Below, piece after piece: positions 53,520-63,188 of a stretch of DNA of 64,000 nucleotides. The stretch spans positions 1 through 64,000 of the forward strand of contig NZ_FONL01000006.1 in the NCBI RefSeq assembly GCF_900112895.1, read 5' to 3'. Each line of letters begins with the position of its first letter. Within the stretch, counting starts at the first letter, position 1. A model generated the notes under the pieces. That model was not told the DNA's origin. It saw only the letters and a list, made by a program, of their open reading frames with translations, and did not search any database. This stretch comes from Succiniclasticum ruminis DSM 9236. Its GTDB lineage: Bacteria > Bacillota > Negativicutes > Acidaminococcales > Acidaminococcaceae. Position numbers and translations under genes: made by a program.

Positions 53520-54542
53520 ATGAAAAAGTTTCGAAAAATGCTTACTGACATATTATTAGCCACTTGCGGTATGGCATTTGCCGTACCGGGTCACGCAGGT
53601 TACAAACTCAGTGACGAGGTGAAAAAGCCAACGCCGGCGTTATTAGAAGCATCGGAAATCGGGGTACGGGTCTTTAATAACAAAGCGATGCAGGACCTGC
53701 CAGACAAGGACGCTATGGTGGTGATGTCCTTCGGCACTACAATGAAAGATACGAGAGATAAGACCATTAATGCTACGGTAGCGGAGATTCAGAACGCGTT
53801 ACCAGGTATCAAGGTTGTGGTGGCTTATACATCCCACATTATAATTGACCGCATCAAAGCAAAAGAGGGCATTGCCGTTCCCACGCCGGAGGAAGCGTTG
53901 GAACAGTTGAAAGCGGAAGGTTATACCCGCATTGCTCTGGCATCTCTGGATATTATTCCCGGCATGGAATACGACTATAAGTGCGGCATTTACAGAAACT
54001 ATCGCAATCAGTTCAAGAAGATGACCATGGGGCTGCCCCTTTTATTCTGGCAGGGGCAGGAGGACCAGCGGGATGATGTGGCAGAAACGGTGGAAGCCTT
54101 TGCCACCCAGTTTCCTGATCTGGCCGCCGACGAGGCGTTGCTGGTGATGACCCATGGCACGCCTCATCCTTCCAACGCGTTTTATGCCGTTATCCAGGAC
54201 CGCCTGAATAAACTGGGGCGGGGCAACATCCATGTGTACAGCGTGGAAGGCATGCCCGTACTGGAACACGTCATTCCCGTACTGAAAGAGGAAGGCGTAA
54301 AGCACGTGACCCTGATGCCCATGATGATGGTGGCAGGGGATCACGCCAATAACGACATGGCGGGGGACGAAGACGATTCCCACAAAGTGATTCTGCAAAA
54401 AGAAGGATTTACCGTTACGCCCTACATTCACGGCATGGGCGAGAATCCGGCAATCCGTAAGATTTTTGTGGAACGTGCCCTGGAAAGCTGGGATGCACTG
54501 CAGAATGCAGCCGAAGGCCGGACGGGAGGCATGCCCCATTAA
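53520..54542 (+). CDS. cbiK: Exported sirohydrochlorin cobaltochelatase, CbiK family
   Basis: The 340-residue class II chelatase has an N-terminal signal peptide (residues 1-27, ending GHA), so the enzyme should be periplasmic. Catalytic features of CbiK are visible: MSFGTTMKDTR, the conserved His in YTSHIIIDRI, THGTPHPSNAFY near residue 207, and MVAGDHANNDM near 272. Cytosolic CbiK inserts Co2+ into sirohydrochlorin for anaerobic B12 synthesis; exported forms are known in Desulfovibrio with a suggested role in metal or tetrapyrrole handling. No cbi genes are adjacent. The PerR/Fur-like promoter box supports an iron or haem link. Confidence 0.92.
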   Translation: MKKFRKMLTDILLATCGMAFAVPGHAGYKLSDEVKKPTPALLEASEIGVRVFNNKAMQDLPDKDAMVVMSFGTTMKDTRDKTINATVAEIQNALPGIKVVVAYTSHIIIDRIKAKEGIAVPTPEEALEQLKAEGYTRIALASLDIIPGMEYDYKCGIYRNYRNQFKKMTMGLPLLFWQGQEDQRDDVAETVEAFATQFPDLAADEALLVMTHGTPHPSNAFYAVIQDRLNKLGRGNIHVYSVEGMPVLEHVIPVLKEEGVKHVTLMPMMMVAGDHANNDMAGDEDDSHKVILQKEGFTVTPYIHGMGENPAIRKIFVERALESWDALQNAAEGRTGGMPH

Positions 54543-54568
54543 AACTGAAAAGTTAAAAAAGATAAAAC

Positions 54569-54602
54569 GAAAAGCCCGCATGGTCCAATGCGGGCTTTTC
54601 GT
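54569..54602. terminator. Bidirectional intrinsic terminator
   Basis: cgaaaagcccgca (54569-54581) pairs perfectly with tgcgggcttttcg (54589-54601). The A- and T-rich arms serve both the cbiK gene and the convergent small gene at 54752. Confidence 0.85.
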
Positions 54603-54751
54603 TTTGCTGTTTGGTGACAAAAGGTGAAGAAGAAGGATTAGGGGTTTTGTCGTGGCAGATGGCTCCTGGCCACTTATCTTTTACTACTATAATTATAATT
54701 ATTTACAATAAAGTTATCAACAGATTAAAATTATTTATTGATAATATTTAC

Positions 54752-54955
54752 TCATTGCTTTTCGTGGCTCATATCTTCCAGTACGGCCACCAGAGCAAGC
54801 TTTGCTTCTTCCAGCCGGTCCAGGTCATATATTATGTCCCGTACCAGAAAATCTTTGGTGCTGACTGTATTGCTGATGCTGTCGATTACTTCGTCCATGC
54901 GTTTCAGCACGCCATATAAAATATCCTTCCGGGTAACGTCACGGTTCACTTCCAT
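54752..54955 (-). CDS. Small protein of unknown function
   Basis: A 67-residue, charged, mostly helical protein with many Asp/Glu/Lys and no Cys, signal or membrane segment. I do not recognise the family. The start at 54955 is chosen because GGAGGTG lies ahead; an in-frame ATG at 54994 would add a basic extension without a ribosome site. It lies 66 nt behind the iron-type solute-binding gene on the same strand with no terminator between, so it may be its operon partner. Confidence 0.65.
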   Translation of the reverse strand: MEVNRDVTRKDILYGVLKRMDEVIDSISNTVSTKDFLVRDIIYDLDRLEEAKLALVAVLEDMSHEKQ

Positions 54956-55021
54956 AAAATGGCACCTCCGGTTCTTTATATTTTGATAATTCAAATTATA
55001 CTAATAACAGTAATTGCTCTT

Positions 55022-56059
55022 TTATTTTCCGATCGCTTTTTCCCACTTATTTACTACTTCATCACGATGTCTGCCTGCCCACAGAAAGTTGTATTTGATC
55101 AGCTTTATGCCTTTCAGTTCGTCTGCCTGTTTAGGTGGTTTGGCATCGGGGTGGGTAAGGAACTGGTAGGAGCCTACTGTCTGACCGATTTCCTGCGCCT
55201 TGGCAGTCAGGCACCAGTCGATGAACCGTTTGGCCGCCTCCTGATCGGGGCCGCCCTTGATCAGCGATACGGCACCCACTTCGTACCCTGTACCTTCCGA
55301 GGGATGGGTCAGGATCAGGTCTTTCATGCCCCCTTCCCGGAATTTGATGGCATCGTGCAGGAAAGAGATGCCGATGAGGCACTCACCCTGTCCTGCCATT
55401 TTCGCAGGAGCGGAACCGGACTTCTGATAGTTCTTCATCTGCTTGTCCAGTTTCGTCATATATTCCAGCGCGTCTTCTTCGCCCCGCAGCTGGAACATGG
55501 AAGCCAGCAGCGTATAGCCGGTGCCTGAAGATTTGGGGTTGGGCATGACGATCTGTCCCTTATATTCCGGTTTCAGCAGGTCGTTCCAGTTCTTAGGCGG
55601 TTCCAGATTCTTTTCCTTTAACAGTTTGCCGTTAGAGGCAAAGCCCAGATAACCCACATAAACTCCAGTCCAGAATCCGTCTCGGTCCCTGAACCGGTCT
55701 GGAATTTTGGCAGCATTGGGGGAAACGTATTTCTCCAGCAGTCCGTCCGCTTTGGCCTGGATTTGGCCGTCTGCCGGTCCGCCGAACCAGACGGAAGCTT
55801 TCGGCGCATCTTTTTCCGCTTTCAGTCGCTGCAGGGTTTCCCCGGACGACATACGCACCGCGGTCACTTTGATTCCGGTCTCTTTTTCAAAGGCGGCCAC
55901 ATCCGCCGCCATGAAATCCTCTAAAGCGCCCCAGTAAATCGTCAGCTTCTGTGTAGCGGGCCTGGCGTTTTCTTTCTTATCGCCGCCGCAGCCGCCGAGG
56001 GAGAATAGCAATAAACCGGTAAGTGACAAGGCACAAACAGTTTTCAGAGTTTTTTTCAT
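55022..56059 (-). CDS. Fe(III)-type ABC transporter solute-binding lipoprotein
   Basis: The 345-residue lipoprotein has lipobox LGGC (Cys about residue 24). Its fold is that of ferric-iron-binding proteins: LTIYWGALEDFMAADVAAFEKETGIKV, KASVWFGGPADGQ, GYLGFASNGKLL, NWNDLLKPEYKGQIVMPNP and AKRFIDWCLTAKAQ. No permease or ATPase is adjacent. It has the same length as the orphan protein at 37867 but differs clearly in sequence. Confidence 0.9.
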   Translation of the reverse strand: MKKTLKTVCALSLTGLLLFSLGGCGGDKKENARPATQKLTIYWGALEDFMAADVAAFEKETGIKVTAVRMSSGETLQRLKAEKDAPKASVWFGGPADGQIQAKADGLLEKYVSPNAAKIPDRFRDRDGFWTGVYVGYLGFASNGKLLKEKNLEPPKNWNDLLKPEYKGQIVMPNPKSSGTGYTLLASMFQLRGEEDALEYMTKLDKQMKNYQKSGSAPAKMAGQGECLIGISFLHDAIKFREGGMKDLILTHPSEGTGYEVGAVSLIKGGPDQEAAKRFIDWCLTAKAQEIGQTVGSYQFLTHPDAKPPKQADELKGIKLIKYNFLWAGRHRDEVVNKWEKAIGK

Positions 56060-56337
56060 AACACAGACTCCTTTTCCGTTGGATTGTGAGAGTGAAAAAT
56101 GAAAAACAATATATTTACTTAATACAAAATATATCGTAAATCAAACTAATTACTGATTTTTTATAAATTTATTTTATCAGAAAGCCTGTATTTCGACAAT
56201 ACCATATAATAAAAAAGAAGGATAAACGGGTTACGCAAATATTTGCCGCATAAGCTATATTTAAAAAACCTGCTATCAATATAGAGTTTTATTAGCAAGT
56301 AAAATAAATAATCTTATGATAAAAAATAACAAATAAC

Positions 56338-56366
56338 TTGACATTCTTAATAATAATTATTATTAT
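56338..56366 (+). promoter_or_regulatory. Promoter of the cobalamin riboswitch/mut transcript with Fur-like palindrome
   Basis: TTGACA (56338-56343), a 17-nt spacer and TATTAT (56361-56366) form a promoter. TAATAATAATTATTATTA (56348-56365) is a perfect 18-bp palindrome filling the spacer and -10 box; as 7-1-7 it reads TAATAAT-A-ATTATTA, close to Fur boxes. Confidence 0.6.
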
Positions 56367-56449
56367 ATTAATGGACAGGAAAACCGGTCAGGCCAACTCA
56401 AATCCGACCGTTTCCGGTGAAGAGTGTTTTATAACTTAATACAACGAAT

Positions 56450-56608
56450 AATACAGGTGCCCGCAAGGGCCCAACAGAGAAGTCCGGTGCAAATCCGGCG
56501 CGGTCCCGCCGCTGTAAGGGGGAGCGAACTTCAAAAATGTCACTGAAACAAATGGTTTTGGGAAGGCGAAGCGAGCGATGAACCCAAGTCAGAAGAACTG
56601 CCTGTATG
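56450..56608 (+). ncRNA. Cobalamin (B12) riboswitch
   Basis: The B12 box agtccggtgcaaatccggcg (56481-56500) is followed by cggtcccgccgctgtaa, the gtcactg element (56559-56565) and the closing aagtcagaagaactgcc (56586-56602). All are hallmarks of the cobalamin aptamer. It controls the B12-dependent mutase genes behind it, which is less common than control of B12 synthesis or uptake genes. Confidence 0.95.
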
Positions 56609-56687
56609 AACTCCCATTTCTTGACCCGCGAGCGACGGGGAGGAGATGACTGCATAGCCGTTAACCGGCGGGCAGCTGCCTTCAAAC

Positions 56688-56717
56688 CGTCTTTTCAATA
56701 ACGAAAAGGCGTTTTTT
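56688..56717 (+). terminator. Riboswitch terminator
   Basis: cgtcttttc (56688-56696) pairs with gaaaaggcg (56703-56711, one G-U pair), followed by tttttt. It is the expected off-state element of the cobalamin riboswitch. Confidence 0.8.
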
Positions 56718-56719
56718 AT

Positions 56720-57000
56720 TTAGTTTATATAACGGCCTGGACAACCGTCATATAATGATTTGCCATTCTCAAACCTTCCGAATTCACGTGCGCGGTAACG
56801 CAGCCGGACACTGGGTTACCCGCACGGGTCTGAAGGTGAAGGAAGATGGTGAAACGGCAGCGGCAGTGATCACTCTCACACGAGCAGGGCTTTTTTATTG
56901 GGTAACATCCATCCGGCGACGGATGGTCTTACATAGATTCAGCGACCGGGCGCATTTCCCGGGAGGAGAATCAAAAATCTTATGAGGAGGTAAATTGTTT
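56720..57000 (+). other. Long structured leader between riboswitch and mutA
   Basis: Some 280 nt remain between the riboswitch terminator and mutA. It holds a long hairpin (gtgcg...ggtaac near 56789 with ggttacccgcac near 56815), a second hairpin ccatcc/ggatgg near 56911-56928, and a ccggg/cccgg stem near 56946-56963. GAGGAGG lies just before mutA. I cannot assign it to a known RNA class and see no gene in it. Confidence 0.5.
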
Positions 57001-59256
57001 ATGGCTGAAGAAACCAACATCGAGCAGTCCAAATCCAAGCCGATGACTGACAAGGAGTTGGAAGAACTTCTGCGTAAGTCCGAACAGAACGCGTCTTACC
57101 CGGATGTTCCGTTTGATGAGTTTACAGTCCCCACTCCGGAAGAATGGGTGGCGGCCTGTAACGAACTGTTAAAAGGCAAACCTTTTGACAAGATGATGTA
57201 CACCAAAAACTATGAAGGCATTACCTTCGACCCCATTTACACGCTGCGTAAATGGAAAGACATCCTGCCGACGGATGATTATCCGGGCATGGGTGACTAC
57301 CTGCGCGGAAGCACGGTGAATGGATACGTTCACGAACCCTGGGGTATCGCGCAGGCATGCGATCTCACCGAACCGCAGGAAAACAACGAACTGCTGAAAT
57401 TTGAAATTTCCAAAGGCAGTACGGTTTACCATGTTCGCGTTGACAGCGCAACCCTGGGTGGTATTGATGTAAAAGATGCCGAAAAGCCCGGCGATAAGGG
57501 CGTAAGCCTGACCACCTTGGAAGACATGCACACCATGCTGGACGGACTGGATCTGGAAAAACTGCCGTATATGCTGTATACCGGTGAAGGCTCTGCACGC
57601 CTGCTGGCAATGACGGTAGCCGCTCTGAAAGCTGCAGGCAAAAAGATTGAAAAGCTGCACGGTATTATCGGCGCTGACCCGATCGGCGAACTGGTAAAGA
57701 ACGGCAAGACTGCTGAAAGTCTGGATGCCCTGTATGACCAGATGGCCGGCGTTATCAAATGGGCGAAGAAAAACGCTCCCGGCCTGCGCACCATCCTGGT
57801 TCGCAGCACAGTGTTCTCCCTTGGTGGAGCGGAAAGCGTTCAGGAAGTTGCCTATACCTATGCGGTAGCAGTTGAATATGTACGCCAGATGATGAAACGC
57901 GGTCTGGATATCCACGATATTTCCCAGGCTATCGCCTTCGAGTTCAACCAGGGCGCTAACTTCTTTATGGAAATCGCTAAACTGCGTGCAGCCCGCCAGA
58001 TTTGGGCAAACATCATGAAGGAATTCGGCGCGGAAGAAGCAGACCGTGCTTCCTTCGTGCATGGCCGTCCTGCATCCTTCACCAAGACCGTGATCGATCC
58101 GTACGTTAACATGTTGCGTAACTGCACCCAGTCCTTCTCCAGCGTTGTAGGCGGCGTTAATACCTTTGAAAATGAACCCTTTGACGAACTGATCCGCAAA
58201 GGCGACACTTTCTCCCGCCGTATTGCCCGTAACATCCACATCATGTTGCAGGAAGAATTCGGTATGCAGGCGCCTATCGATCAGGCCGGCGGCTCCTGGG
58301 CCGTTGAAGCGCTGACCAAACAGATCACCGAAAAGATCTGGGCTAAATTCCAGGAAGTAGAAGCAGCAGGCGGCGTTATCGCGGCACTGAAAGACGGCAG
58401 CATCCAGAAAGGCATCGCCGATGTCCTGGCTGCCCGCTTCAAAGCGCTGGAACTTCGCAAAGACCGCGCGGTCGGCGTAAACATGTATCCGAACATGACA
58501 GAAGAACCTTTGGATCCCCGTCCGGAAAACACCGAAGAGATCAAAAAGATTCTGGTTGCTGCAGTTGAAAAATATGAAGCCGACGTTGACGCAAAAGAAG
58601 CGGAAGCAAAACTGGCTGCTGTTAAGGCAGCAGCTGCTGACGTTCTGGTTGACGCGGAAGCGGAAGCATTCGCTGCCGGCGCCACGATCGGCCAGGTTGC
58701 CAAAGCTGCTGCCAAGGCAGAAGGCGAGGTAACTGTAGAAGCGATTGCGGAACATCACTGGACGGAAAAATTCGAAGCTCTGCGCAGAGATACCGAAGCA
58801 TATATTGCCAAGACCGGCAAAAACGTGGAAGTATTCCTGGCCAACATGGGACCGATTCCGCAGCATAAAGCCCGCGCTGACTTCTCCACCAGCTTCCTGC
58901 AGGTCGGCGAATTCAACGTGCATCTGAACAATGGCTTCCAGGACGACGAAGACAAGCCCAATTCCCGTTGGGAAAAGGCAGCGGCTGCCCTGAAGGCCGG
59001 CATCGACGAAGCTGGTACCCCGTATGACTGCGCGGTTATCTGCTCCACCGACGCTACCTATCCGGAAGACGTACCGGGAATGGCTCCGCTGCTGAAAGCT
59101 GCCAACCCGACCATGAAACTGTTCCTGGCCGGCGCTCCTGCCAAAGATATGAAACAGACATATCTGGATGCAGGCGTAGACGACTTCATCAGCGTATCCG
59201 CCAACTGCTTTGATATTCTGAAAGACTTGCAGAAGAGGAAGGGGATGATTGAATAA
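57001..59256 (+). CDS. mutA: Methylmalonyl-CoA mutase, small (beta) subunit
   Basis: The 751-residue partner subunit of methylmalonyl-CoA mutase has a TIM-barrel MCM domain (about 60-560) and a degenerate C-terminal B12-binding-like domain. The cobalt-ligand motif DxHxxG is missing, as is typical for the small subunit. The heterodimer interconverts succinyl-CoA and methylmalonyl-CoA in propionate formation. An Ala/Glu-rich linker sits near residues 510-570. The ATG at 57001 follows GAGGAGG. The stop codon shares a base with the mutB start (TAATG). Confidence 0.97.
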   Translation: MAEETNIEQSKSKPMTDKELEELLRKSEQNASYPDVPFDEFTVPTPEEWVAACNELLKGKPFDKMMYTKNYEGITFDPIYTLRKWKDILPTDDYPGMGDYLRGSTVNGYVHEPWGIAQACDLTEPQENNELLKFEISKGSTVYHVRVDSATLGGIDVKDAEKPGDKGVSLTTLEDMHTMLDGLDLEKLPYMLYTGEGSARLLAMTVAALKAAGKKIEKLHGIIGADPIGELVKNGKTAESLDALYDQMAGVIKWAKKNAPGLRTILVRSTVFSLGGAESVQEVAYTYAVAVEYVRQMMKRGLDIHDISQAIAFEFNQGANFFMEIAKLRAARQIWANIMKEFGAEEADRASFVHGRPASFTKTVIDPYVNMLRNCTQSFSSVVGGVNTFENEPFDELIRKGDTFSRRIARNIHIMLQEEFGMQAPIDQAGGSWAVEALTKQITEKIWAKFQEVEAAGGVIAALKDGSIQKGIADVLAARFKALELRKDRAVGVNMYPNMTEEPLDPRPENTEEIKKILVAAVEKYEADVDAKEAEAKLAAVKAAAADVLVDAEAEAFAAGATIGQVAKAAAKAEGEVTVEAIAEHHWTEKFEALRRDTEAYIAKTGKNVEVFLANMGPIPQHKARADFSTSFLQVGEFNVHLNNGFQDDEDKPNSRWEKAAAALKAGIDEAGTPYDCAVICSTDATYPEDVPGMAPLLKAANPTMKLFLAGAPAKDMKQTYLDAGVDDFISVSANCFDILKDLQKRKGMIE

Positions 59257-61454
59257 TGGCAAATCTGAATCCTGATTTCACCAAGATTAGTTTTCCCGAA
59301 CACCCTTCCTGCTCCTATGAGGACTGGAAGAAAGGTCTGGAAAAGAAGACCGGTGAAAACTGGGATGCCCTGAAAGGCACAACCCTGGAACGTATCCCGG
59401 TTGATCCGCTGTACACTGCTGAAATTTACAAAAAATGCAACCATCTGGATTTCATGAGCGGTATTCCTCCGTTCCTGCGTGGGCCGTACTCCACCATGTA
59501 CGTATTCCGTCCCTGGACGGTGCGTCAGTACGCCGGTTTCTCCACTGCAGAAGAATCCAACGCTTTCTACCGCCGCAACCTGGCAGCGGGCCAGAAAGGT
59601 CTGTCTATCGCCTTCGACCTGCCGACGCATCGCGGCTACGACGCGGATAACCCCCGTGTAGTAGGCGACGTTGGTAAAGCAGGCGTATCCGTTTGCTCCA
59701 TGTTGGATATGAACATCCTGTTCTCCGGCATTCCGCTGGACCAGATGTCCGTATCCATGACCATGAACGGCGCCGTTCTTCCGATTCTGTCCTTCTTCAT
59801 CGTATCCGGTGAGGAACAGGGCGTAGACAAGAAGATCATGGCCGGTACCATCCAGAACGATATTCTGAAGGAATTCATGGTACGTAACACCTACATCTAT
59901 CCGCCTGATATGTCCATGCGTATCATCGGCGATATTTTCGAGTACACCACCAACTACATGCCGAAGTTCAACTCCATTTCCATTTCCGGTTACCACATTC
60001 AGGAATGCGGCGCAACCTGCGATCTGGAATTAGGCTACACCCTGGCCGACGGCATGGAATACATCCGCACCGGTGAAAGAGCAGGCCTGAAGGTTGACGC
60101 CTTCGCAAAACGTCTGTCCTTCTTCTGGGATATGGGCAAGAACTACTTCATGGAAGTTGCCAAGATGCGTGCGGCCCGTGTACTGTGGGCGAAGATTCTG
60201 AAGAGCTTTGGCGCTAAGAATCCGAAATCCATGGCACTGCGTACCCACTCCCAGACTTCCGGCTGGTCCCTCACCGAACAGGATCCGTTCAACAATATCT
60301 CCCGTACCTGTATGGAAGCTATGTCCGCAGCACTGGGTCACACCCAGTCCCTGCATACCAACGCACTGGACGAAGCCATCGCACTGCCGACCGATTTCTC
60401 CGCACGTCTGGCACGTAACACCCAGCTGTACATCCAGGACGAGACCAAAGTCTGCAAGATCATCGATCCGTGGGGCGGCTCCTACTATCTGGAATACCTC
60501 ACCAACGAGATCATCCGCCGTGCCTGGGCGCACATCCAGGAAGTTGAATCCCTGGGCGGTATGGCCAAAGCTATCGCCACCGGCCTGCCGAAGATGCGTA
60601 TCGAAGAATGCGCGGCCCGTCGTCAGGCTAATATCGACAGCGGCAAGGAAACCATCGTCGGCCTGAACAAATACCGTCTGGCCAAGGAAGACCCGCTGAA
60701 CGTATTGTCCATCGATAACACCGCCGTTCGTAACGCCCAGATCAAACGTCTGGAAAAACTGCGTGCGGAACGGAATCCGGAAGCCGTTGCCCGTGACCTG
60801 GCAGCCCTGACCGCAGCAGCGGAAAGCCGCGAAAACGGCAACCTGCTGGAATGCGCCGTTCAGGCAGCCCGCGACCGTGCATCCCTGGGTGAAATCTCCG
60901 ACGCAATCGAAAAAGTATCCGGTCGTTTCAATGCGGTTATCCACACTGTATCCGGCGTATACAGCAGCGAATTCTCCGGCAACGACGATATGGAAAAAGC
61001 CAATGCGCTGGCTAAAGAGTTTGAAAAACTGGAAGGCCGCCGGCCTCGTATCTTCCTGGCTAAGATGGGTCAGGACGGTCATGACCGCGGACAGAAAGTT
61101 CTGGCGACCTCCTTCGCTGACATGGGCTGGGACGTTGACGTAGGGCCTCTGTTCCAGACTCCGGAAGAAACCGCACAGGACGCAGTGGACAACGACGTTC
61201 ACATGGTAGGCTTCTCCTCCCTGGCTGCCGGTCACAAGACCCTGCTGCCGGCTCTGGTGGAAGAACTTGCCAAACGCGGCCGTGAGGATATTCTGGTAAC
61301 CATCGGCGGCGTTATCCCCGCACAGGATTACGATTATCTGTACGATCATGGTGCAGCTGCCATCTTCGGGCCTGGTACCAACATTCCGAAGTGCTGCATC
61401 AAACTGCTGCAGATGTTGGTAGACCGTGCGAAAGAGGAAGCGGCTCAGGAATAA
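59256..61454 (+). CDS. mutB: Methylmalonyl-CoA mutase, large (alpha) subunit
   Basis: The 732-residue catalytic subunit has the N-terminal MCM barrel with substrate motifs ([23 protein letters not shown] near residue 78, [15 protein letters not shown] near 111, [14 protein letters not shown] near 330). The C-terminal cobalamin domain carries DGHDRG (His is the lower cobalt ligand, near residue 608). It is complete and normal in length. Translationally coupled to mutA and under the B12 riboswitch. Confidence 0.98.
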   Translation: MANLNPDFTKISFPEHPSCSYEDWKKGLEKKTGENWDALKGTTLERIPVDPLYTAEIYKKCNHLDFMSGIPPFLRGPYSTMYVFRPWTVRQYAGFSTAEESNAFYRRNLAAGQKGLSIAFDLPTHRGYDADNPRVVGDVGKAGVSVCSMLDMNILFSGIPLDQMSVSMTMNGAVLPILSFFIVSGEEQGVDKKIMAGTIQNDILKEFMVRNTYIYPPDMSMRIIGDIFEYTTNYMPKFNSISISGYHIQECGATCDLELGYTLADGMEYIRTGERAGLKVDAFAKRLSFFWDMGKNYFMEVAKMRAARVLWAKILKSFGAKNPKSMALRTHSQTSGWSLTEQDPFNNISRTCMEAMSAALGHTQSLHTNALDEAIALPTDFSARLARNTQLYIQDETKVCKIIDPWGGSYYLEYLTNEIIRRAWAHIQEVESLGGMAKAIATGLPKMRIEECAARRQANIDSGKETIVGLNKYRLAKEDPLNVLSIDNTAVRNAQIKRLEKLRAERNPEAVARDLAALTAAAESRENGNLLECAVQAARDRASLGEISDAIEKVSGRFNAVIHTVSGVYSSEFSGNDDMEKANALAKEFEKLEGRRPRIFLAKMGQDGHDRGQKVLATSFADMGWDVDVGPLFQTPEETAQDAVDNDVHMVGFSSLAAGHKTLLPALVEELAKRGREDILVTIGGVIPAQDYDYLYDHGAAAIFGPGTNIPKCCIKLLQMLVDRAKEEAAQE

Positions 61455-61663
61455 CGGAACGGTAAGGAAAGCAGCCTGAGCGGCTGTTGACGGACAGTTC
61501 CCAAGTGTAAGAAAAATTATGGTGCGTGCCTGCCCCTGTTGTGGTAACGGGGGCAGACAGCCCATTTATTTCATGTATGGGGAACGGGAAGCAGAATGCA
61601 TTCGGTCAGTATCGCGTGACGCCTGCCGGACCACCATATATGAAGAAAGTTGAGATGATAATC

Positions 61664-62842
61664 ATGCCTGAAATTCCAAAATCTGATTTACATCCCAGCT
61701 GGGTGCCTGAGGATGCAAATGAAAACTTTGCCTGTTCCGTAATGGGTGGCATCGACACGAAAGTTAACGCCAACTCAGAAGAAAAAGTCTACGATCCCAA
61801 TGCAGTCCGCAGGGTTCCGTTGCGCAGGAAACCCACTCTTGACGAGATTGTAAAGGGTGTAGGCGAAGGCAATCGCGTGATGTTATCCAAAGCGATTACT
61901 CTGATTGAAAGTAATGCTCCTAAAGATTTTGATAAGGCCCAGCGTGTATTGCAGGGTCTGCTGCCAAAAACGGGCAAGGCGCTGCGCATCGGTATCACCG
62001 GTGTTCCCGGCGCAGGCAAGAGTACGTTTATTGAGGCCTTTGGCCAGCTGCTGTGCAGCATGGGCTACAAAGTGGCCGTTTTGGCCGTTGACCCCACCAG
62101 TCCTCTGACCGGCGGTTCCATTCTGGGCGATAAGACCCGTATGCAGAACCTGTCCCGGGAACCGAACTGCTTTATCCGTCCTACACCTTCCGGCGGAACG
62201 TTAGGCGGCGTGGCCCGTAAGAGCCGCGAGACCATGATGCTCTGCGAAGCGGCAGGGTATGACGTAATTCTGGTAGAAACCGTAGGCGTAGGCCAGTCGG
62301 AGACGACCGTACGTAATATGGTAGACTTCTTTATGCTGGTTGTTCTTACCGGCGCAGGCGACGATCTGCAGGGTATTAAAAAAGGTATCATGGAACTGGC
62401 CGACGCCATTGTAGTTAATAAAGCGGACGGCGAAAACCTGGCGCGGGCTACCGTGACCCAGGGTGAATATGAACGTATGGTGGAATTCATCCGTCCGGCC
62501 ACGGAAGGGTGGAAGACCCATGCTTATAAATGTTCCGCGCTGACCCATGACGGATTACCCGAACTGTGGGCCGTAATGCGGAAGTTTGAAAAAGAAACGA
62601 AAGAATCCGGAGTGTTCCAGAAACGCCGTAAAGCACAGCTTCTTTCCTGGGTACGCGGCATGATTGACGAGCATCTCCATAACCTGTTCTTTAACGATCC
62701 GATGATCAAGGGCCGTATCCCGCTGGTTGAACATTCCGTAGTAAACGGGCTGATTTCCCCCAGCCAGGCGGTTACCGAGCTGATCCGCTGCTTCGATATG
62801 GACCGGGCGGCCATAAAGCATATGCAGAGCGGCAAGATGTAA
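61664..62842 (+). CDS. meaB: Methylmalonyl-CoA mutase-associated G-protein chaperone MeaB
   Basis: The 392-residue G3E-family GTPase protects and reloads methylmalonyl-CoA mutase. Walker A GVPGAGKST lies near residue 113. DPTSPLTGGSILGDKTRM, VETVGVGQSE and the NKADGEN base-recognition motif follow, then a C-terminal dimerisation arm. The family core starts near residue 60, so the N-terminus is longer than usual. ATG at 61664 is preferred over in-frame starts at 61526 to 61655, but the ribosome site is weak and the start is uncertain. It lies 209 nt behind mutB. Confidence 0.93.
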   Translation: MPEIPKSDLHPSWVPEDANENFACSVMGGIDTKVNANSEEKVYDPNAVRRVPLRRKPTLDEIVKGVGEGNRVMLSKAITLIESNAPKDFDKAQRVLQGLLPKTGKALRIGITGVPGAGKSTFIEAFGQLLCSMGYKVAVLAVDPTSPLTGGSILGDKTRMQNLSREPNCFIRPTPSGGTLGGVARKSRETMMLCEAAGYDVILVETVGVGQSETTVRNMVDFFMLVVLTGAGDDLQGIKKGIMELADAIVVNKADGENLARATVTQGEYERMVEFIRPATEGWKTHAYKCSALTHDGLPELWAVMRKFEKETKESGVFQKRRKAQLLSWVRGMIDEHLHNLFFNDPMIKGRIPLVEHSVVNGLISPSQAVTELIRCFDMDRAAIKHMQSGKM

Positions 62843-62910
62843 AGGTCGTCAGCGTTATCTTACACAAAGGCTTATTCACAGCGGTTACCGCCTTAGCTGC
62901 TGTGTGATAG

Positions 62911-62972
62911 CGGACTTCCCGCCGCCTCGGGAAGTCCGAAACCCCGGTCTCCGTAAGGAAGCCGGGGTTTTT
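62911..62972 (+). terminator. Double terminator after meaB
   Basis: Hairpin one pairs cggacttccc (62911-62920) with gggaagtccg (62929-62938). Hairpin two pairs accccgg (62941-62947) with ccggggt (62962-62968), followed by ttttt. The second is a clear intrinsic terminator for the mut operon. Confidence 0.85.
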
Positions 62973-62989
62973 GTGATGAAAACAAGTTG

Positions 62990-63180
62990 TTGAAAACAAA
63001 AAGCGTGCAAGGATTGAGCAAGACATTGTGCGCGTTTGTGTCATTCCATGAGATGAAATGCGCCGCAGCGGCGAGACTGTCTGAGGGGCGAAGCCCCGAG
63101 TTTCGAAGCCGCAGGCGCATAAATCCATGGAATAGCAAACACGCACAGTATTGCGAAACCTTGCACGCTTATGTTTTCAA
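62990..63180. repeat. 191-nt imperfect palindrome (possible MITE-like element or structured RNA)
   Basis: Nested arms pair over the whole length: ttgaaaaca (62990-62998) with tgttttcaa (63172-63180); aagcgtgcaagg (63001-63012) with ccttgcacgctt (63159-63170); gtgcgcgtttg (63028-63038) with caaacacgcac (63136-63146, one mismatch); attccatg (63043-63050) with catggaat (63126-63133); atgcgcc (63058-63064) with ggcgcat (63114-63120); and ggggc-gaa-gcccc (63085-63097) at the tip. No gene fits inside. Confidence 0.8.
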
Positions 63181-63188
63181 TAATTATG

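Noticed and set aside
57169-59262. A 697-codon open frame on the minus strand opposite mutA
   Set aside because: It lies wholly antisense to an unmistakable mutA. Its translation is rich in Phe, Val, Gln and His, as expected from the complement of biased codons, and has no family features. A similar 511-codon frame opposite mutB is rejected for the same reason.
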